NCBI RefSeq assembly: GCF_044227025.1
Contig: NZ_JBGAFX010000005.1
Coordinates: 124,001 to 188,000, forward strand
Source of the DNA: Dokdonella_A sp044227025
GTDB lineage: Bacteria > Pseudomonadota > Gammaproteobacteria > Xanthomonadales > Rhodanobacteraceae
Length of the DNA: 64,000 nucleotides
Direction: 5' to 3'
Under the pieces are notes generated by a model, which did not search any database, was not told the origin of the DNA, and saw only the letters and a program-made list of their open reading frames with translations. Of the stretch, positions 1 through 8,730 are shown in pieces (the stretch's first letter is position 1; the number at the start of each line of letters is the position of its first letter). The position numbers and the translations under genes were made by a program.

Positions 1-149
1 GCATCGACGCCATGCATCGCGCACGCCGCCGCATTGGCCCAGATCAGCTTGTGTCCACGCTCGATCAGGATGACCCCTTCGGTCGAGCCCGACACGATCT
101 GTCGCAATTGGTCGCGATCGGTTGACGGGGGCAGGCGACGCTGTCTCAT
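1..149 (-). CDS. PAS-domain protein, N-terminal fragment
   Basis: Only the first 49 codons lie in the window; the gene continues past the left edge. It starts at the ATG complementary to 147-149, and the next upstream ATG runs straight into a stop. The visible protein has a short basic leader and then DQLRQIVSGSTEGVILIERG followed by an IWANAAAC stretch, the usual opening of a PAS sensor domain. Whether the missing part is a histidine kinase, a GGDEF/EAL module or a LuxR-type regulator cannot be seen. It diverges from the small genes at 377-999. Confidence 0.6.
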   Translation of the reverse strand, partial: MRQRRLPPSTDRDQLRQIVSGSTEGVILIERGHKLIWANAAACAMHGVD

Positions 150-376
150 GGCATGGATCACGTTGCGCGCTGACGCGCGGAATGCATCAAGACGACCACA
201 TCAGCGTGGTTCGGGTATGGGGCAAATGCACCAGACCGCCTGGTGCATTCGCAACGGGACGCGGCTCGTTCACGCATACAGACTTCCTGAATGGAGCGGA
301 GCAGCGCGAGCTTGCTCCGATGCGCAGCGAATATACGCGATCGCTGCGCGCCGACGACAACCGAAGGAAACCGCAG

Positions 377-724
377 ATGACCGAACCGCACGAGCCGCAA
401 TTGCTGTCCCTGGCCGTAGTCGAGATGACTTCGCGGATCAGCTATGTGCAGCAGTTGCTGGCCTCCGAATCGTACGCGGCAGAATTCCGCCTCGAGCCGT
501 CTCGAAATGCGCCGCCAGGGTCCCACTGGGTCGACGTCTGCGTCGACATGACGGACGCGCTTGCAGCGATGCGCACGATCCGCAACGTGCTGCTCTCGCT
601 GTTGCACCTCGCCGACCGCGGACTGGTCGGGCATTTCCGCATCGTCACCGGCAGCGACTTGTTGCGGCGCCCAGAGCCCGGCGCGGACCACGGCACGCCC
701 GACGGTGGACCATGCGCCGCCTAG
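377..724 (+). CDS. small hypothetical protein (115 aa)
   Basis: I do not recognise this family. The ATG at 377 is preceded by an AAGGAA ribosome-binding site (364-369). The protein is acidic and amphipathic, with the central stretch WVDVCVDMTDALAAMRTIRN followed by LLSLLHLADRGLVGHFRIV, which suggests a small alpha/beta fold. It has no signal peptide. The last 13 bases overlap the start of the next gene, so the two are almost certainly co-transcribed and translationally coupled. Codon use looks native. An alternative start far upstream (122) lacks a ribosome-binding site. Confidence 0.6.
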   Translation: MTEPHEPQLLSLAVVEMTSRISYVQQLLASESYAAEFRLEPSRNAPPGSHWVDVCVDMTDALAAMRTIRNVLLSLLHLADRGLVGHFRIVTGSDLLRRPEPGADHGTPDGGPCAA

Positions 725-999
725 GCGCGCGGAAAGCGCGCGGGCCGATGCGCGCCGGCGCCCTGCATTGTGACCTCGCCGCCGCCGCGCAGCGGATCTA
801 TCTCGACCTCGTCGACGGCGATCTCACGGCATGGGCCGACGCCGAAGGGGTCATCTGGTTCGTGCAGGCCGATGACGAGCCCGTGGGGGTCGATGGCGGG
901 ATCGTCGGCACCTATCGAATGGGGGCGTCGGCATCGGACATCCTCGACGACCTGGTCGAATTGCGCCGGTCGCGCTCAACCGATGCCATCATCTACTGA
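712..999 (+). CDS. small hypothetical protein, similar to the protein at 46743-47012
   Basis: A 95-residue protein starting at an ATG inside the end of the preceding gene (13-bp overlap). The second half reads GDLTAWADAEGVIWF, then DGGIVGTYRMGASASDILDD, ending in DAIIY. The small protein at 46743-47012 has GDVTVW, LLGTYGIG, VADIQQDL and a final GAIVF in the same order, so I infer a shared family in this genome. The function is unknown. Its 3' end converges with and overlaps the end of the FG-GAP gene by a few bases. A second in-frame ATG (748) could also be the start. Confidence 0.6.
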   Translation: MRRLGARKARGPMRAGALHCDLAAAAQRIYLDLVDGDLTAWADAEGVIWFVQADDEPVGVDGGIVGTYRMGASASDILDDLVELRRSRSTDAIIY

Positions 1000-3329
1000 T
1001 CGAACCCGTTCGCGAACAGGTAGTCACCGGTGAACACGTAGACCGCGCCCTGGTTCGTGAAGTCGAGGTCGCGCCCGAGCGAACCCGCATACAGCGTGCC
1101 GTCGGTGTGGAACGCCAGCGTGAATCCGAATGCGTCGCCGTCGCGCGGGTCGTCCAGCATGATCTTCTGCTGCTGGCTCCAAAGGCCGGCCACCTTCGCG
1201 AAGACGTAGACGGCGCCCGGGCCGCCGGACTCGTTGCAGCCGATGGCGAGGGCAGACGAACCCATCGCGGTGGTCCAGCAATACGTGTCGGGGGTGGCGT
1301 CCTCGGGCAGCAGGCTCGCCTCGGGCAACCATCCGTTCACGCCGCGATGGTAGACCTGCACCGGCGTCGCCGCGGTGTTGCCGGTTGCCGCGTAGTAGTC
1401 GCCGCGCAGGCTGCCGTCGAAGCCGAGGCTCTGACCGGGAATCGAACCGGCCAGCGTGCCCTGCGGCTGCCACACGCCGCTGATGCGCTTGTAGATCGCG
1501 ATCTCGCCGGTGTCGCCATTCGCGCTCCAGTCGGTCAGCATCGCGGTATCGCCCTCGAATTTCACCGGCCAGCCGACGTGATCGATGGTCTGCACCGGCG
1601 TCCAGGCCCCGGCCGATGAACGCTCGTACACGTAGGTGTGGTCGTGCCGATTGCTGATCATCGCGGTCGTACCGTCGAACGCGATGCTCTCGCCGAGTTC
1701 GTTTTCGTAGACGGGTGCCACCGGCAGGAACTGTTGCTCGAGCGACCACACGCTGCCTTCGCGATGGAATGCGTATACCGCGCCCGCCGCGTCGACGGCG
1801 CCTTGCGTGCGGCCGATCGAGCTGATCAGCGCAACGTTGCCCTTCAGTGCGATGCGCAGGCCGAAGTAGTCGCCGGCCATACCATCCGGCGCCAGGATGC
1901 GCGACTCATAGACGTAGCTGCCATTCACGCGCCGGTACACGTACACGGCACCTCGGTCCTGCTGCACGCCGATGTCTTCCTGGTAGGCGCCGACCAGCAA
2001 GGTGTCGCCGTCAGTGGCGATCGCGTGTGCGCGTGCATCGGTCAGGCCCTGGCCCAGATCCAGTCCGCGCGTGAGCGTCAGCGTGCTGCCCTGCCAGGCG
2101 CCGAACAGCACTACACCCTGGGCGGGATTGCCGTACATCGGTGCCGCCGCGTTGCCGACGATGAGGGTCGGCCCGCTGCGGTCGATGTCGATCCGAAAGC
2201 CGAGGTATTCGCTCGCGCCCGCTTGCGGATCGGTATCGGTCGAACGCGCGTCGACGCTGGTGAAGCCGGTGGAGAAGCGCACGACTTCGACGGCGCCGCC
2301 ACCGGTGGCGGCGGCATTGCTGCCGCACTGGCCGATCGCTGCCCAGTAGTTGTCGAGCGCGAGCGAACAACCCCAGGCGTCGTCGGCGACCGACGGACTG
2401 GCCTGCAATACCGTGCGCGGCGTCCACGTGCCGTTCGTGCGCGTGTAGCTGCGCACGCGACCCGGATGCGCGTTGGCGGTGTTCGACGGCGAACTGACCA
2501 GCAGCCGATCCGGCGTACCGAGGTCCGCACCGCTGATCGCGACTGCGCTGCCGAAGCGGTTGCCGGTCAAACCGCTGCCGGGTTCCACCAGCCGTGCGAC
2601 CTCGTTCCAGGTGTCGATCGTGAGTTCGTAGACGTAGGCCGCGCCCGCGTCGGCGAATCCGCCGACGGTTTCGCTGGGTGCGCCGACGACGATGGCGCCG
2701 GAGACGATCGCCACCGCCTGGCCGAAGCGCGCACCGGCTTGCGGTGTCGTGGGCTTAAGGTCCACCGATGACCACTGGTTGTTGTTGCTGCGGCGCAGGA
2801 TGCGGATGCGACCCTGGTTCTGGCCGGTCGTGCCGTCGTAGCGGGAATCTCCGGCGACCGCGATGTAGCCCTGGGTCGCGATGCTGTCGTAGTAGAAGCT
2901 CGTCGACGAAATGCCGTATTGCAATTCCCAGCCACTCTCCGTGTGTGCGTAGATCTGCAGGAAGCACCGGCTCGTGGTCGAGTCGTAGCTGGTCAGGACC
3001 AGCGTGCCGTCACGCAATGCGAGCTGCGCGCTCGAGTCGCCTTCGATCGCGATGTCGTGCCCGGCTTCGTGCGTCCAGTTGCCGTTGCTGCGTACGTAGG
3101 TACGCACGAGTCCCTGCCGGGTCGGAATGCCCATGTCCGCGGCGACCGCCATGTCGCCGTCGATCGAAACGGAAAATCCGAATACGCGAGCGGGTGCACC
3201 ATCGCCCGAGGGAATCGCGCTCAGCGCCTGGCTCAGCGCGTAGGTGTCTGCCGCATCGGCATGAATGGCGAGGCCGACGAGGGCGAGCGTCGACCAGAGC
3301 AGGACGCCGAGAATCCGGGGGAAGGGCAT
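993..3329 (-). CDS. secreted FG-GAP (integrin alpha-like beta-propeller) repeat protein
   Basis: A 778-residue exported protein. The start is placed at the ATG complementary to 3327-3329, giving a signal peptide (basic MPFPR, hydrophobic LGVLLWSTLALVGLAIHA, cleavage near ADA). The body is a series of FG-GAP-like blades: repeated FG..VAI..G.IVVGAP or FGSAVAISG, and AGAAYVYE or GAVYVYRR units spaced by about 50-60 residues. These normally build a calcium-binding extracellular beta-propeller. The chain ends in YLFANGFDQ, resembling the tail of the FG-GAP protein at 6350-7912. It is likely surface-exposed or secreted; the ligand is unknown. A longer reading frame starting at 3368 would bury the signal peptide. 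Confidence 0.8.
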   Translation of the reverse strand: MPFPRILGVLLWSTLALVGLAIHADAADTYALSQALSAIPSGDGAPARVFGFSVSIDGDMAVAADMGIPTRQGLVRTYVRSNGNWTHEAGHDIAIEGDSSAQLALRDGTLVLTSYDSTTSRCFLQIYAHTESGWELQYGISSTSFYYDSIATQGYIAVAGDSRYDGTTGQNQGRIRILRRSNNNQWSSVDLKPTTPQAGARFGQAVAIVSGAIVVGAPSETVGGFADAGAAYVYELTIDTWNEVARLVEPGSGLTGNRFGSAVAISGADLGTPDRLLVSSPSNTANAHPGRVRSYTRTNGTWTPRTVLQASPSVADDAWGCSLALDNYWAAIGQCGSNAAATGGGAVEVVRFSTGFTSVDARSTDTDPQAGASEYLGFRIDIDRSGPTLIVGNAAAPMYGNPAQGVVLFGAWQGSTLTLTRGLDLGQGLTDARAHAIATDGDTLLVGAYQEDIGVQQDRGAVYVYRRVNGSYVYESRILAPDGMAGDYFGLRIALKGNVALISSIGRTQGAVDAAGAVYAFHREGSVWSLEQQFLPVAPVYENELGESIAFDGTTAMISNRHDHTYVYERSSAGAWTPVQTIDHVGWPVKFEGDTAMLTDWSANGDTGEIAIYKRISGVWQPQGTLAGSIPGQSLGFDGSLRGDYYAATGNTAATPVQVYHRGVNGWLPEASLLPEDATPDTYCWTTAMGSSALAIGCNESGGPGAVYVFAKVAGLWSQQQKIMLDDPRDGDAFGFTLAFHTDGTLYAGSLGRDLDFTNQGAVYVFTGDYLFANGFDQ

Positions 3330-3584
3330 CGCGAACCTCGTGATCGGGCAATGTGTGCCCTGATCCACGCGAAACGCGGTTGGCGGGGGCCACCTGCGGG
3401 TGCCCGTGGCGGAGTCGATCGCGCGACGGCAGAGTCCTGACGGACGCCGGCAGGATCAGGCGCGTGTTGCGGCGGCGTACATCGGGCGCACGCCCGCGTG
3501 CCGAGATGGCGGCGGAAGGGGACTACCCGGCGAACCCCGTCGATCCATCCGTGGGCGCAGCCGCCGTCGAACGGCGGCCATTTC

Positions 3585-3911
3585 TCAGCCCTGGGCCAGC
3601 CATTCCAGCACGCCGCCATGCTTGAGGCATGCACTTTCGCGACGCTTTGCGTAACTGAATGACAAATCCTTGCACTGGGCGCTCGCCTCGAGACCATTGC
3701 CGCTGCTCTCCTTCGCGGCGGTCGGTGTGTTCTTCGAGACGCACTTGCCATCGGCAGTCATGTGCCCCGGCGTGCCGCCGGAAGCGCCTTGTGGACCCGC
3801 AACGCGCAGCACGCAGGCTGCGCCTTCGGCCGCGGAGGCCATCGAGGACGCCATCGCGACAGTCAGGACTGCCGCACCCGCCACCAGGCGGAAACCAAAC
3901 TTGCGATTCAT
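3585..3911 (-). CDS. small secreted DUF3761-type protein
   Basis: A 108-residue protein with a clear signal peptide (MNRKFGFRLVAGAAVLTVAM, cleavage after ASA) and four cysteines in the mature part. The C-terminus reads AQCKDLSFSYAKRRESACLK and then HGGVLEWL, which matches my recollection of DUF3761 domains (C-K-D-x-x-[FY]-S ... AC..HGGV..W). The cysteines probably form disulfides in the periplasm. A GGTGAGG ribosome-binding site sits just upstream of the ATG at 3911. The function of the family is not established. Confidence 0.7.
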   Translation of the reverse strand: MNRKFGFRLVAGAAVLTVAMASSMASAAEGAACVLRVAGPQGASGGTPGHMTADGKCVSKNTPTAAKESSGNGLEASAQCKDLSFSYAKRRESACLKHGGVLEWLAQG

Positions 3912-4110
3912 TGCCTCACCCTTGCGATAGGACTAGGACAAGGGAGACGAAGCATATTACGTGCCATGAGTGGGGAAGCGAGCTGAAAGAACCGGTAGCC
4001 GGCCTGGTTGCCAGACTGAACGCAAGCGGTCACTTTTTTACACATCCGGCGGCGAACGGAGCGCACGTTTTGCTGCGCCGCAATATGATGTTCCGCGGAA
4101 ATTTGTCCGC

Positions 4111-4305
4111 ATGCATGTTCGCCGTCGGACCGTGCACTTGGCCCTTTTGTTGCTTGCATCTGTGCAGGCGCCATTCGGCGACGCGGAACGGATACCGATG
4201 AAGGGGACTCGCTGCCCGCGGGTGCGGTTACCTTGCCTTGCGAACGGCGATGACTTCGCCAATGCGCGTGCGCTCCTGCGCGCGGAGTGGCAGCAATGGC
4301 CCTGA
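4111..4305 (+). CDS. possible small exported protein upstream of the Mrr-like gene
   Basis: A candidate 64-residue gene: MHVRRRTVHLALLLLASVQA looks like a signal peptide, followed by a short cationic mature part with two cysteines. Its stop TGA (4303-4305) overlaps the ATG of the following nuclease-fold gene (4296) by 10 bases, a normal arrangement for coupled genes, but no convincing ribosome-binding site precedes 4111. The rest of the 3912-4295 interval holds only the presumed divergent promoters; a TAATAT-like hexamer for the minus-strand DUF3761 gene lies near 3956-3961. Evidence is weak, and the hydrophobic stretch may be chance. Confidence 0.3.
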   Translation: MHVRRRTVHLALLLLASVQAPFGDAERIPMKGTRCPRVRLPCLANGDDFANARALLRAEWQQWP

Positions 4306-5318
4306 GGCGAAACACGATCCAGTGGGAGGATGCGCTCACACGCGTCGAGCCGATCGCGTTCGTCGAGCTGGTCGGAGACTACTACCTGCGCGAGGGTTAT
4401 CGCGTCGAGCGCGCAGGGGCGGAGTCGCGCGAGCAGGGCATTGACGGCAAGGTCGACCTGCGCCTGCACCGCGGCAACGAGCATATCGTCGTGCAGTGCA
4501 AGCACTGGCGCGCCTGCCAGATGCCGCCCGACGACGTGCACGATCTGCTCGGCATCGCGCTCGACGAAGGCGCGACCGGAGCAATCCTCGTCACCACCGG
4601 CGAATTCACGGCGGCGGCGCTGCGAGCGGGACGCAACGAACGGATCGAGCTCATCGATGGCCGGATGATCCGGGCACTGCTCGACCCGATTGCCGTATTG
4701 CAGGCCGCTCATGCGAGCGACGCACGTGCCAGCGCGAATCCACCATCGGCGCTTCGCACGACACGCGAAATCCGCCGGCGCGCCGCGCGCCCCTACCTCG
4801 TGCCTGCGATGGTTTTCGCCGGTTGCCTGATCGTGGCGATCGGCATTCTGCGCGCGCTGCCGAGCGCGGCGCATCCAACCTCGCGCAAGAGCGACGCCGA
4901 CGCCGCGCAGGCCCGGTTCGCGCCGCCACGTGCGACGAAGCCTGCGACCGCGCGCATGCCGGAGGTGTTTCAGCCGATCGACCATGAAGCCGCGCGCATC
5001 GCGCTGCGCCCGATCGCCGGCGTGCGCAATACGGCATGGCTCGACGCGTCCAATCTCGTCGTCACGGTCGAAAGCTCGGGGCAATACAACCCCGCGATGA
5101 TCGAGACGATCTGCCATGCGCTCGAGCCGCTCGGCGACACCATCCCGCTGGTGGTGAACCTGCGCGAGTTCGGTGCGCGGTCGATGGACGTGACGATGAC
5201 GCTCTCGCGCAGCTGCCAGCTGCCGCGCGGGAAGTCCATGCAAACGGATCGCCAGATCGAGGTGGTCGCATCAGGCTCGCGCGAACCTGCATTCAGGCAC
5301 ACATCCGGCCCGCACTGA
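4296..5318 (+). CDS. membrane-anchored Mrr-like restriction endonuclease-fold protein
   Basis: A 340-residue protein starting at the ATG at 4296 (GGAG eight bases upstream). Residues about 12-125 form an Mrr-type PD-(D/E)XK domain: FVELVGDYYLREGYRVERAG, then GIDGKVDL and HIVVQCKHW, where the Asp and the Gln-x-Lys are the usual metal-site residues, followed by GAILVTTGEFTAAAL. One membrane segment, YLVPAMVFAGCLIVAIGIL, lies around residue 170. The C-terminal third (about 200-330) is a separate soluble domain I do not recognise. Mrr_cat proteins with a transmembrane segment are common, and many have no proven restriction role. It stands in front of a GIY-YIG gene. Confidence 0.75.
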   Translation: MALRRNTIQWEDALTRVEPIAFVELVGDYYLREGYRVERAGAESREQGIDGKVDLRLHRGNEHIVVQCKHWRACQMPPDDVHDLLGIALDEGATGAILVTTGEFTAAALRAGRNERIELIDGRMIRALLDPIAVLQAAHASDARASANPPSALRTTREIRRRAARPYLVPAMVFAGCLIVAIGILRALPSAAHPTSRKSDADAAQARFAPPRATKPATARMPEVFQPIDHEAARIALRPIAGVRNTAWLDASNLVVTVESSGQYNPAMIETICHALEPLGDTIPLVVNLREFGARSMDVTMTLSRSCQLPRGKSMQTDRQIEVVASGSREPAFRHTSGPH

Positions 5319-5444
5319 GCGCAGCGGGGCTAGAACGCTCGCGTCGGGCGCTCATGCTGTGTTGCGGTAGTCGCGCGCGTGAGAACGCGGTGCGGGACAG
5401 CGCTGGTCGGGATACGTACCGCTCTTTCCGGATAGCATGGCCGG

Positions 5445-6068
5445 ATGACCGAGCAAGTGCACGATTCGCCCGGATTTCCACGGCGATTGTCAAACGGCAG
5501 AGCCTTCGTCTACGTGATTCCGTGCCGTGACGACACGCGCTTCAAGGTTGGTTTCGCACGTGATCCGATACACCGCTGGCGCAGTTTCCACGCGCGTTTC
5601 TACGCCTACTTCGATCTGCAGCGAGGGTTGCTGGTGGAGGCGACGCGCGTCGCCGAGGCGCGTGCGATCGAGCAGCGGCTGTTGTCGGAGTTCAGGACCT
5701 TCGAGGCCCCGGCGCCGCTCGACATCGCTGCGTTAGCCGGCGGCTCGAGCGAGTGGCTGCGAGGCGTGCTCGACGACGTCGTGGCGCAAGCCATCGCTCT
5801 GGCGTCCGCGCGCGGACTGGTGCTGCATCGTCCTGCGAGCGATTGGCTGCGCGCGCACCTGCTCGAACGGCGCGAACTGCTGTTCGACTGGTCGATGCGC
5901 CTGCTGGAGCAGATCGAGTACGAACGCGAGCACGGTGGCCCGTCGTGCCCGCCGGTTGCCGCCCGCGCACTGCGGGACACGCTGGATGCGTACGCCTGCA
6001 CAGGCGTCGAGCTTGCCGACCATCTGCCGGCGGCCGTCGTTCGCTGGCTCCGCCAGGGAGATGCATGA
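5445..6068 (+). CDS. GIY-YIG nuclease-like protein
   Basis: A 207-residue protein. After a short leader it has FVYVIPCRDDTRFKVGFARD, PIHRWRSF and a conserved Glu in EARAIEQRLLSEF, the layout of GIY-YIG domains in the T5orf172/MUG113-like branch. Here the usual GIY and YIG strands appear as FVYVI and FKVGFA, the Arg is in HRW and the Glu in the following helix. The C-terminal 110 residues are helical and unassigned. No signal peptide is visible. It is downstream of the Mrr-like gene, separated by 126 bp, so co-transcription is uncertain. Confidence 0.65.
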   Translation: MTEQVHDSPGFPRRLSNGRAFVYVIPCRDDTRFKVGFARDPIHRWRSFHARFYAYFDLQRGLLVEATRVAEARAIEQRLLSEFRTFEAPAPLDIAALAGGSSEWLRGVLDDVVAQAIALASARGLVLHRPASDWLRAHLLERRELLFDWSMRLLEQIEYEREHGGPSCPPVAARALRDTLDAYACTGVELADHLPAAVVRWLRQGDA

Positions 6069-6093
6069 GCCTTCGCCCGTTGCCACGATCCTC

Positions 6094-6175
6094 GCCCTCT
6101 CCCCGCAGGCGAGGGAGGGTTCCCGCGGGGGAGGCGAGGCAGGCGAACCGGCTTGCCGGGGGAGAGCGAAGAGGG
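6094..6175. repeat. intergenic inverted-repeat element
   Basis: In the 280-bp gap before the second FG-GAP gene, CTCTCCCC (6097-6104) pairs with GGGGAGAG (6159-6166), and CCGGC-TT-GCCGG (6148-6159) forms an inner hairpin. The sequence between is strongly purine-rich. This resembles dispersed extragenic palindromes rather than a terminator, since no T-tract follows. The remainder of the gap shows no gene. Confidence 0.4.
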
Positions 6176-6349
6176 ACGGCCAGCCGGTTGGTGACGACGA
6201 TACACGCTGCCTGCGGCGCTGATGCCAACGCGTGCATCGCGATCGATTTGCCGAAACTGCGCGAAGGGAGTGCAAGAATTCCGGTGTGAGGGCGTGGCCC
6301 CCGCGACCGCCTACGTGCGTGGACAGGGACACATCCTTGCGGAGGCGTC

Positions 6350-7912
6350 ATGTCCACACCTGCGTTGTTGTCCCGCGCCAACGCGGCGCTGCTCAGTCTG
6401 CTGCTCGCGCCCTGTCTCCACGCAGCGGTTCCGCTGTCGGCCGTCGGCAACGTCGGGCTGCCAAACCCGAATGCGATCGCGCCAGCTGGCGACGCCTTCG
6501 GCAGTTCGATCGCCGTCGGCGATTTCAACGATGACGGTATCGACGATCTCGCAGTCGCGGATCGCGAGCATCCAAACCTCGTGCGCGTGTTCTTCGGCAC
6601 GGCATGGGTGGTTGGACAGCCGGTCGGCTTGCCGTTCGCGATGGAGACGATCACGCTGCCGACCGTGCCCGGCACTACGCTCGGCCCACCGGTGGCGCTG
6701 GTCGCGGGCGACTTCGGCCACGATGCAAGCGACGATGACGATCTCGCGGTCGGCGTTCCCGGCGACAGTTTCAGCACCGACAACGCCGGCGCCGTGTTCG
6801 TGTTCGATCGCGCGATCGGCGGCGGCTGGTCGCTTATCGACACGATCCGCCAGGGCTACGACGGCTATCCCGGCATCTCCGAAGCAGGCGACCACTTCGG
6901 TGCAGCGCTCGCGGTCGGCAACTTCGACCAGAACGACCTGCCCGATCTCGCCATCGGCATTCCCGGCGAAACCACCAGCGGCCAGGCGAGCTCCGGTACT
7001 GTCTACATCGTGTACCAGGGCGTCGGTGGCCTCTATCCGGCATCGGTGGAGGCGTTCTATCGCGGCTACAACGGCCTCACCGGTGCGCCGAACGCGAACG
7101 AGCAGATCGGGTTCGCGCTCGCCGCGGGGGACTTCAATGGCGACAGCGTCGACGATCTCGCGGTCGGCATTCCCGGCACGACCTGTGCCGGCTACGTCAA
7201 CGCCGGTTCGGTCATGGTGCTGCTCGGTCGCGACGATCTCGATGGCCTCGATGCGGCCGGCGTCAGCTACTGGAACCAGACGCACGCCGGCGTGCTCGAC
7301 GATTGCGAAGCGAACGACCGCTTCGGCAGCGTGCTGGTTGCCGGCAACCTTGACGCCACGTTGATCGGCGATCCGGTCACCGCCGATCTCGCGATCGGCG
7401 TTCCCGGCGAAACCATCGATGGTGTCGCGCTCGCTGGCGCGGTCAACGTGCTGTTCGGCAGCAGCAGCGGCATCACCGCTACCGGCGACCTGTTCCTGCA
7501 TGAAGGAATCCTGCCCGGCGGCTCGCTCGGCGCCGGTGCATTCGGCGCGCGCCTTGCTGCCGGTCGCGTCAACGAAGGCGTGCTCACCCACGACAGCCTG
7601 CTGGTCGCGGCGCCGCTGGCGAGTGTTGGCACGATCGCGACGGCCGGCAGCGTGTGGGTGATCCCGTCCAGCGCGGGGGCATTGGCGCCCGATCGCGCGG
7701 AACGCCTTGTCGTCACGCCCCAGTACGCCGCATGGCCGGCGGCGAACGCGGACGGGTTCGGTGCGCAGCTCGCGGTCGGCGACTTCAACGGCGACAGCGA
7801 CAACGACATCGCGATCGGCGTGCCGGGAAGCGACGCGACCGGCAGCGGCGCCGGCCTCGTGCAGGTGATCTACCAGAGCGGATTCATCTTCGTCGACGGC
7901 TACGATGGATGA
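6350..7912 (+). CDS. secreted FG-GAP repeat protein
   Basis: A 520-residue exported beta-propeller protein with a GGAG ribosome-binding site before the ATG. The signal peptide spans about residues 1-25 (ALLSLLLAPCLHA). At least six canonical FG-GAP blades follow, each with FGSSIAVGDFNDDGIDDLAV or FGAALAVGNFDQNDLPDLAI type calcium-loop motifs (D-x-N-x-D-G-x-x-D) and VGIPG. The tail YQSGFIFVDGYDG parallels YLFANGFDQ of the 993-3329 protein. It is likely extracellular or outer-surface, with a calcium-stabilised propeller. It differs from the first protein by having well-preserved Ca-binding loops. Confidence 0.85.
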   Translation: MSTPALLSRANAALLSLLLAPCLHAAVPLSAVGNVGLPNPNAIAPAGDAFGSSIAVGDFNDDGIDDLAVADREHPNLVRVFFGTAWVVGQPVGLPFAMETITLPTVPGTTLGPPVALVAGDFGHDASDDDDLAVGVPGDSFSTDNAGAVFVFDRAIGGGWSLIDTIRQGYDGYPGISEAGDHFGAALAVGNFDQNDLPDLAIGIPGETTSGQASSGTVYIVYQGVGGLYPASVEAFYRGYNGLTGAPNANEQIGFALAAGDFNGDSVDDLAVGIPGTTCAGYVNAGSVMVLLGRDDLDGLDAAGVSYWNQTHAGVLDDCEANDRFGSVLVAGNLDATLIGDPVTADLAIGVPGETIDGVALAGAVNVLFGSSSGITATGDLFLHEGILPGGSLGAGAFGARLAAGRVNEGVLTHDSLLVAAPLASVGTIATAGSVWVIPSSAGALAPDRAERLVVTPQYAAWPAANADGFGAQLAVGDFNGDSDNDIAIGVPGSDATGSGAGLVQVIYQSGFIFVDGYDG

Positions 7913-7956
7913 GGCGAGGCTGTACCATCGCCGGTTCCATCCTCCACGAGAAGACC

Positions 7957-8466
7957 ATGAGCCTGTCGATGTACGAAGCATCCGTGCCGGTATTCACCCA
8001 GTTGTTGACTGCACTGGACGGCAATCTCGCCAAAGCCGCCGTGCACGTGGCCGAGAAGAAGATCGAACCGGATGCGCTGCTGCGCGCGCGGCTGTTCCCG
8101 GACATGTTCGACTTCGTGCGCCAGGTGCAGATCGCCTGCGACTTCGCCAAGAGCGTGCCCGCGCGCCTTGCCGGTGTGGATGTGCCGTCGTACGACGACA
8201 ACGAGGCGACGTTCGCCGACCTGCGTGCGCGCATCGCGAAGACGCTCGCCTTCATCGGCACGCTCGACGCAGCGAAGTTCGACGGCAGCGAGGCGCGCGA
8301 GATCGTGCTGCGTCCGGGCACGCCGAAAGAGAAGCGGCTCGGTGGCAAGGCCTACCTGCTCGCCTACGGCCTGCCGCAGTTCTTCTTCCACGTCACGACG
8401 GCGTACGCGCTGCTGCGCCACAACGGCATCGAAATCGGCAAGAAGGATTTCATGGGCGCGTACTAG
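7957..8466 (+). CDS. DUF1993 family protein
   Basis: A 169-residue cytoplasmic protein beginning MSLSMYEASVPVFTQLLTAL and containing ARLFPDMFDFVRQVQIACDF, LAGVDVPSYDDNEATFADLR and HVTTAYALLRHNGIEIGKKD, all typical of DUF1993 proteins, which are predicted four-helix DinB-like folds without a proven activity. The ATG at 7957 is 44 bp after the FG-GAP stop and has a CGAGAAG ribosome-binding site. A longer in-frame opening upstream overlaps the FG-GAP gene and is rejected. The following 264 bp (8467-8730) show no convincing gene. Confidence 0.85.
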   Translation: MSLSMYEASVPVFTQLLTALDGNLAKAAVHVAEKKIEPDALLRARLFPDMFDFVRQVQIACDFAKSVPARLAGVDVPSYDDNEATFADLRARIAKTLAFIGTLDAAKFDGSEAREIVLRPGTPKEKRLGGKAYLLAYGLPQFFFHVTTAYALLRHNGIEIGKKDFMGAY

Positions 8467-8730
8467 CCCGGTGCGCCGGTGCGTGCCGGGCGGTGAGGCC
8501 GGCCCGCCAGGTACCGCCCGGATGCCGCTGCATCCGCATCGCCCGATTCCCCGTAATGATCCTGGAACCCGGACGGGCCGCATGGCGCGGCTCGCCCGAC
8601 GGGAGTGCATTACAGGGGCCAGGTCCGTGATACGGCCTGGGCACGCAATCGAACGCGTCTCGGAAGCAAGGCCTGGAGATTGACTCCAGAGGCTCTCCGC
8701 GCTCGATCGCATCGCGTTATGGAGGGCAAC

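Noticed and set aside
158..691. 177-codon minus-strand frame opposite the two small genes at the window start
   Set aside because: The plus-strand pair has a ribosome-binding site, an operon-type overlap and a family match at 46743-47012; the minus frame has none.
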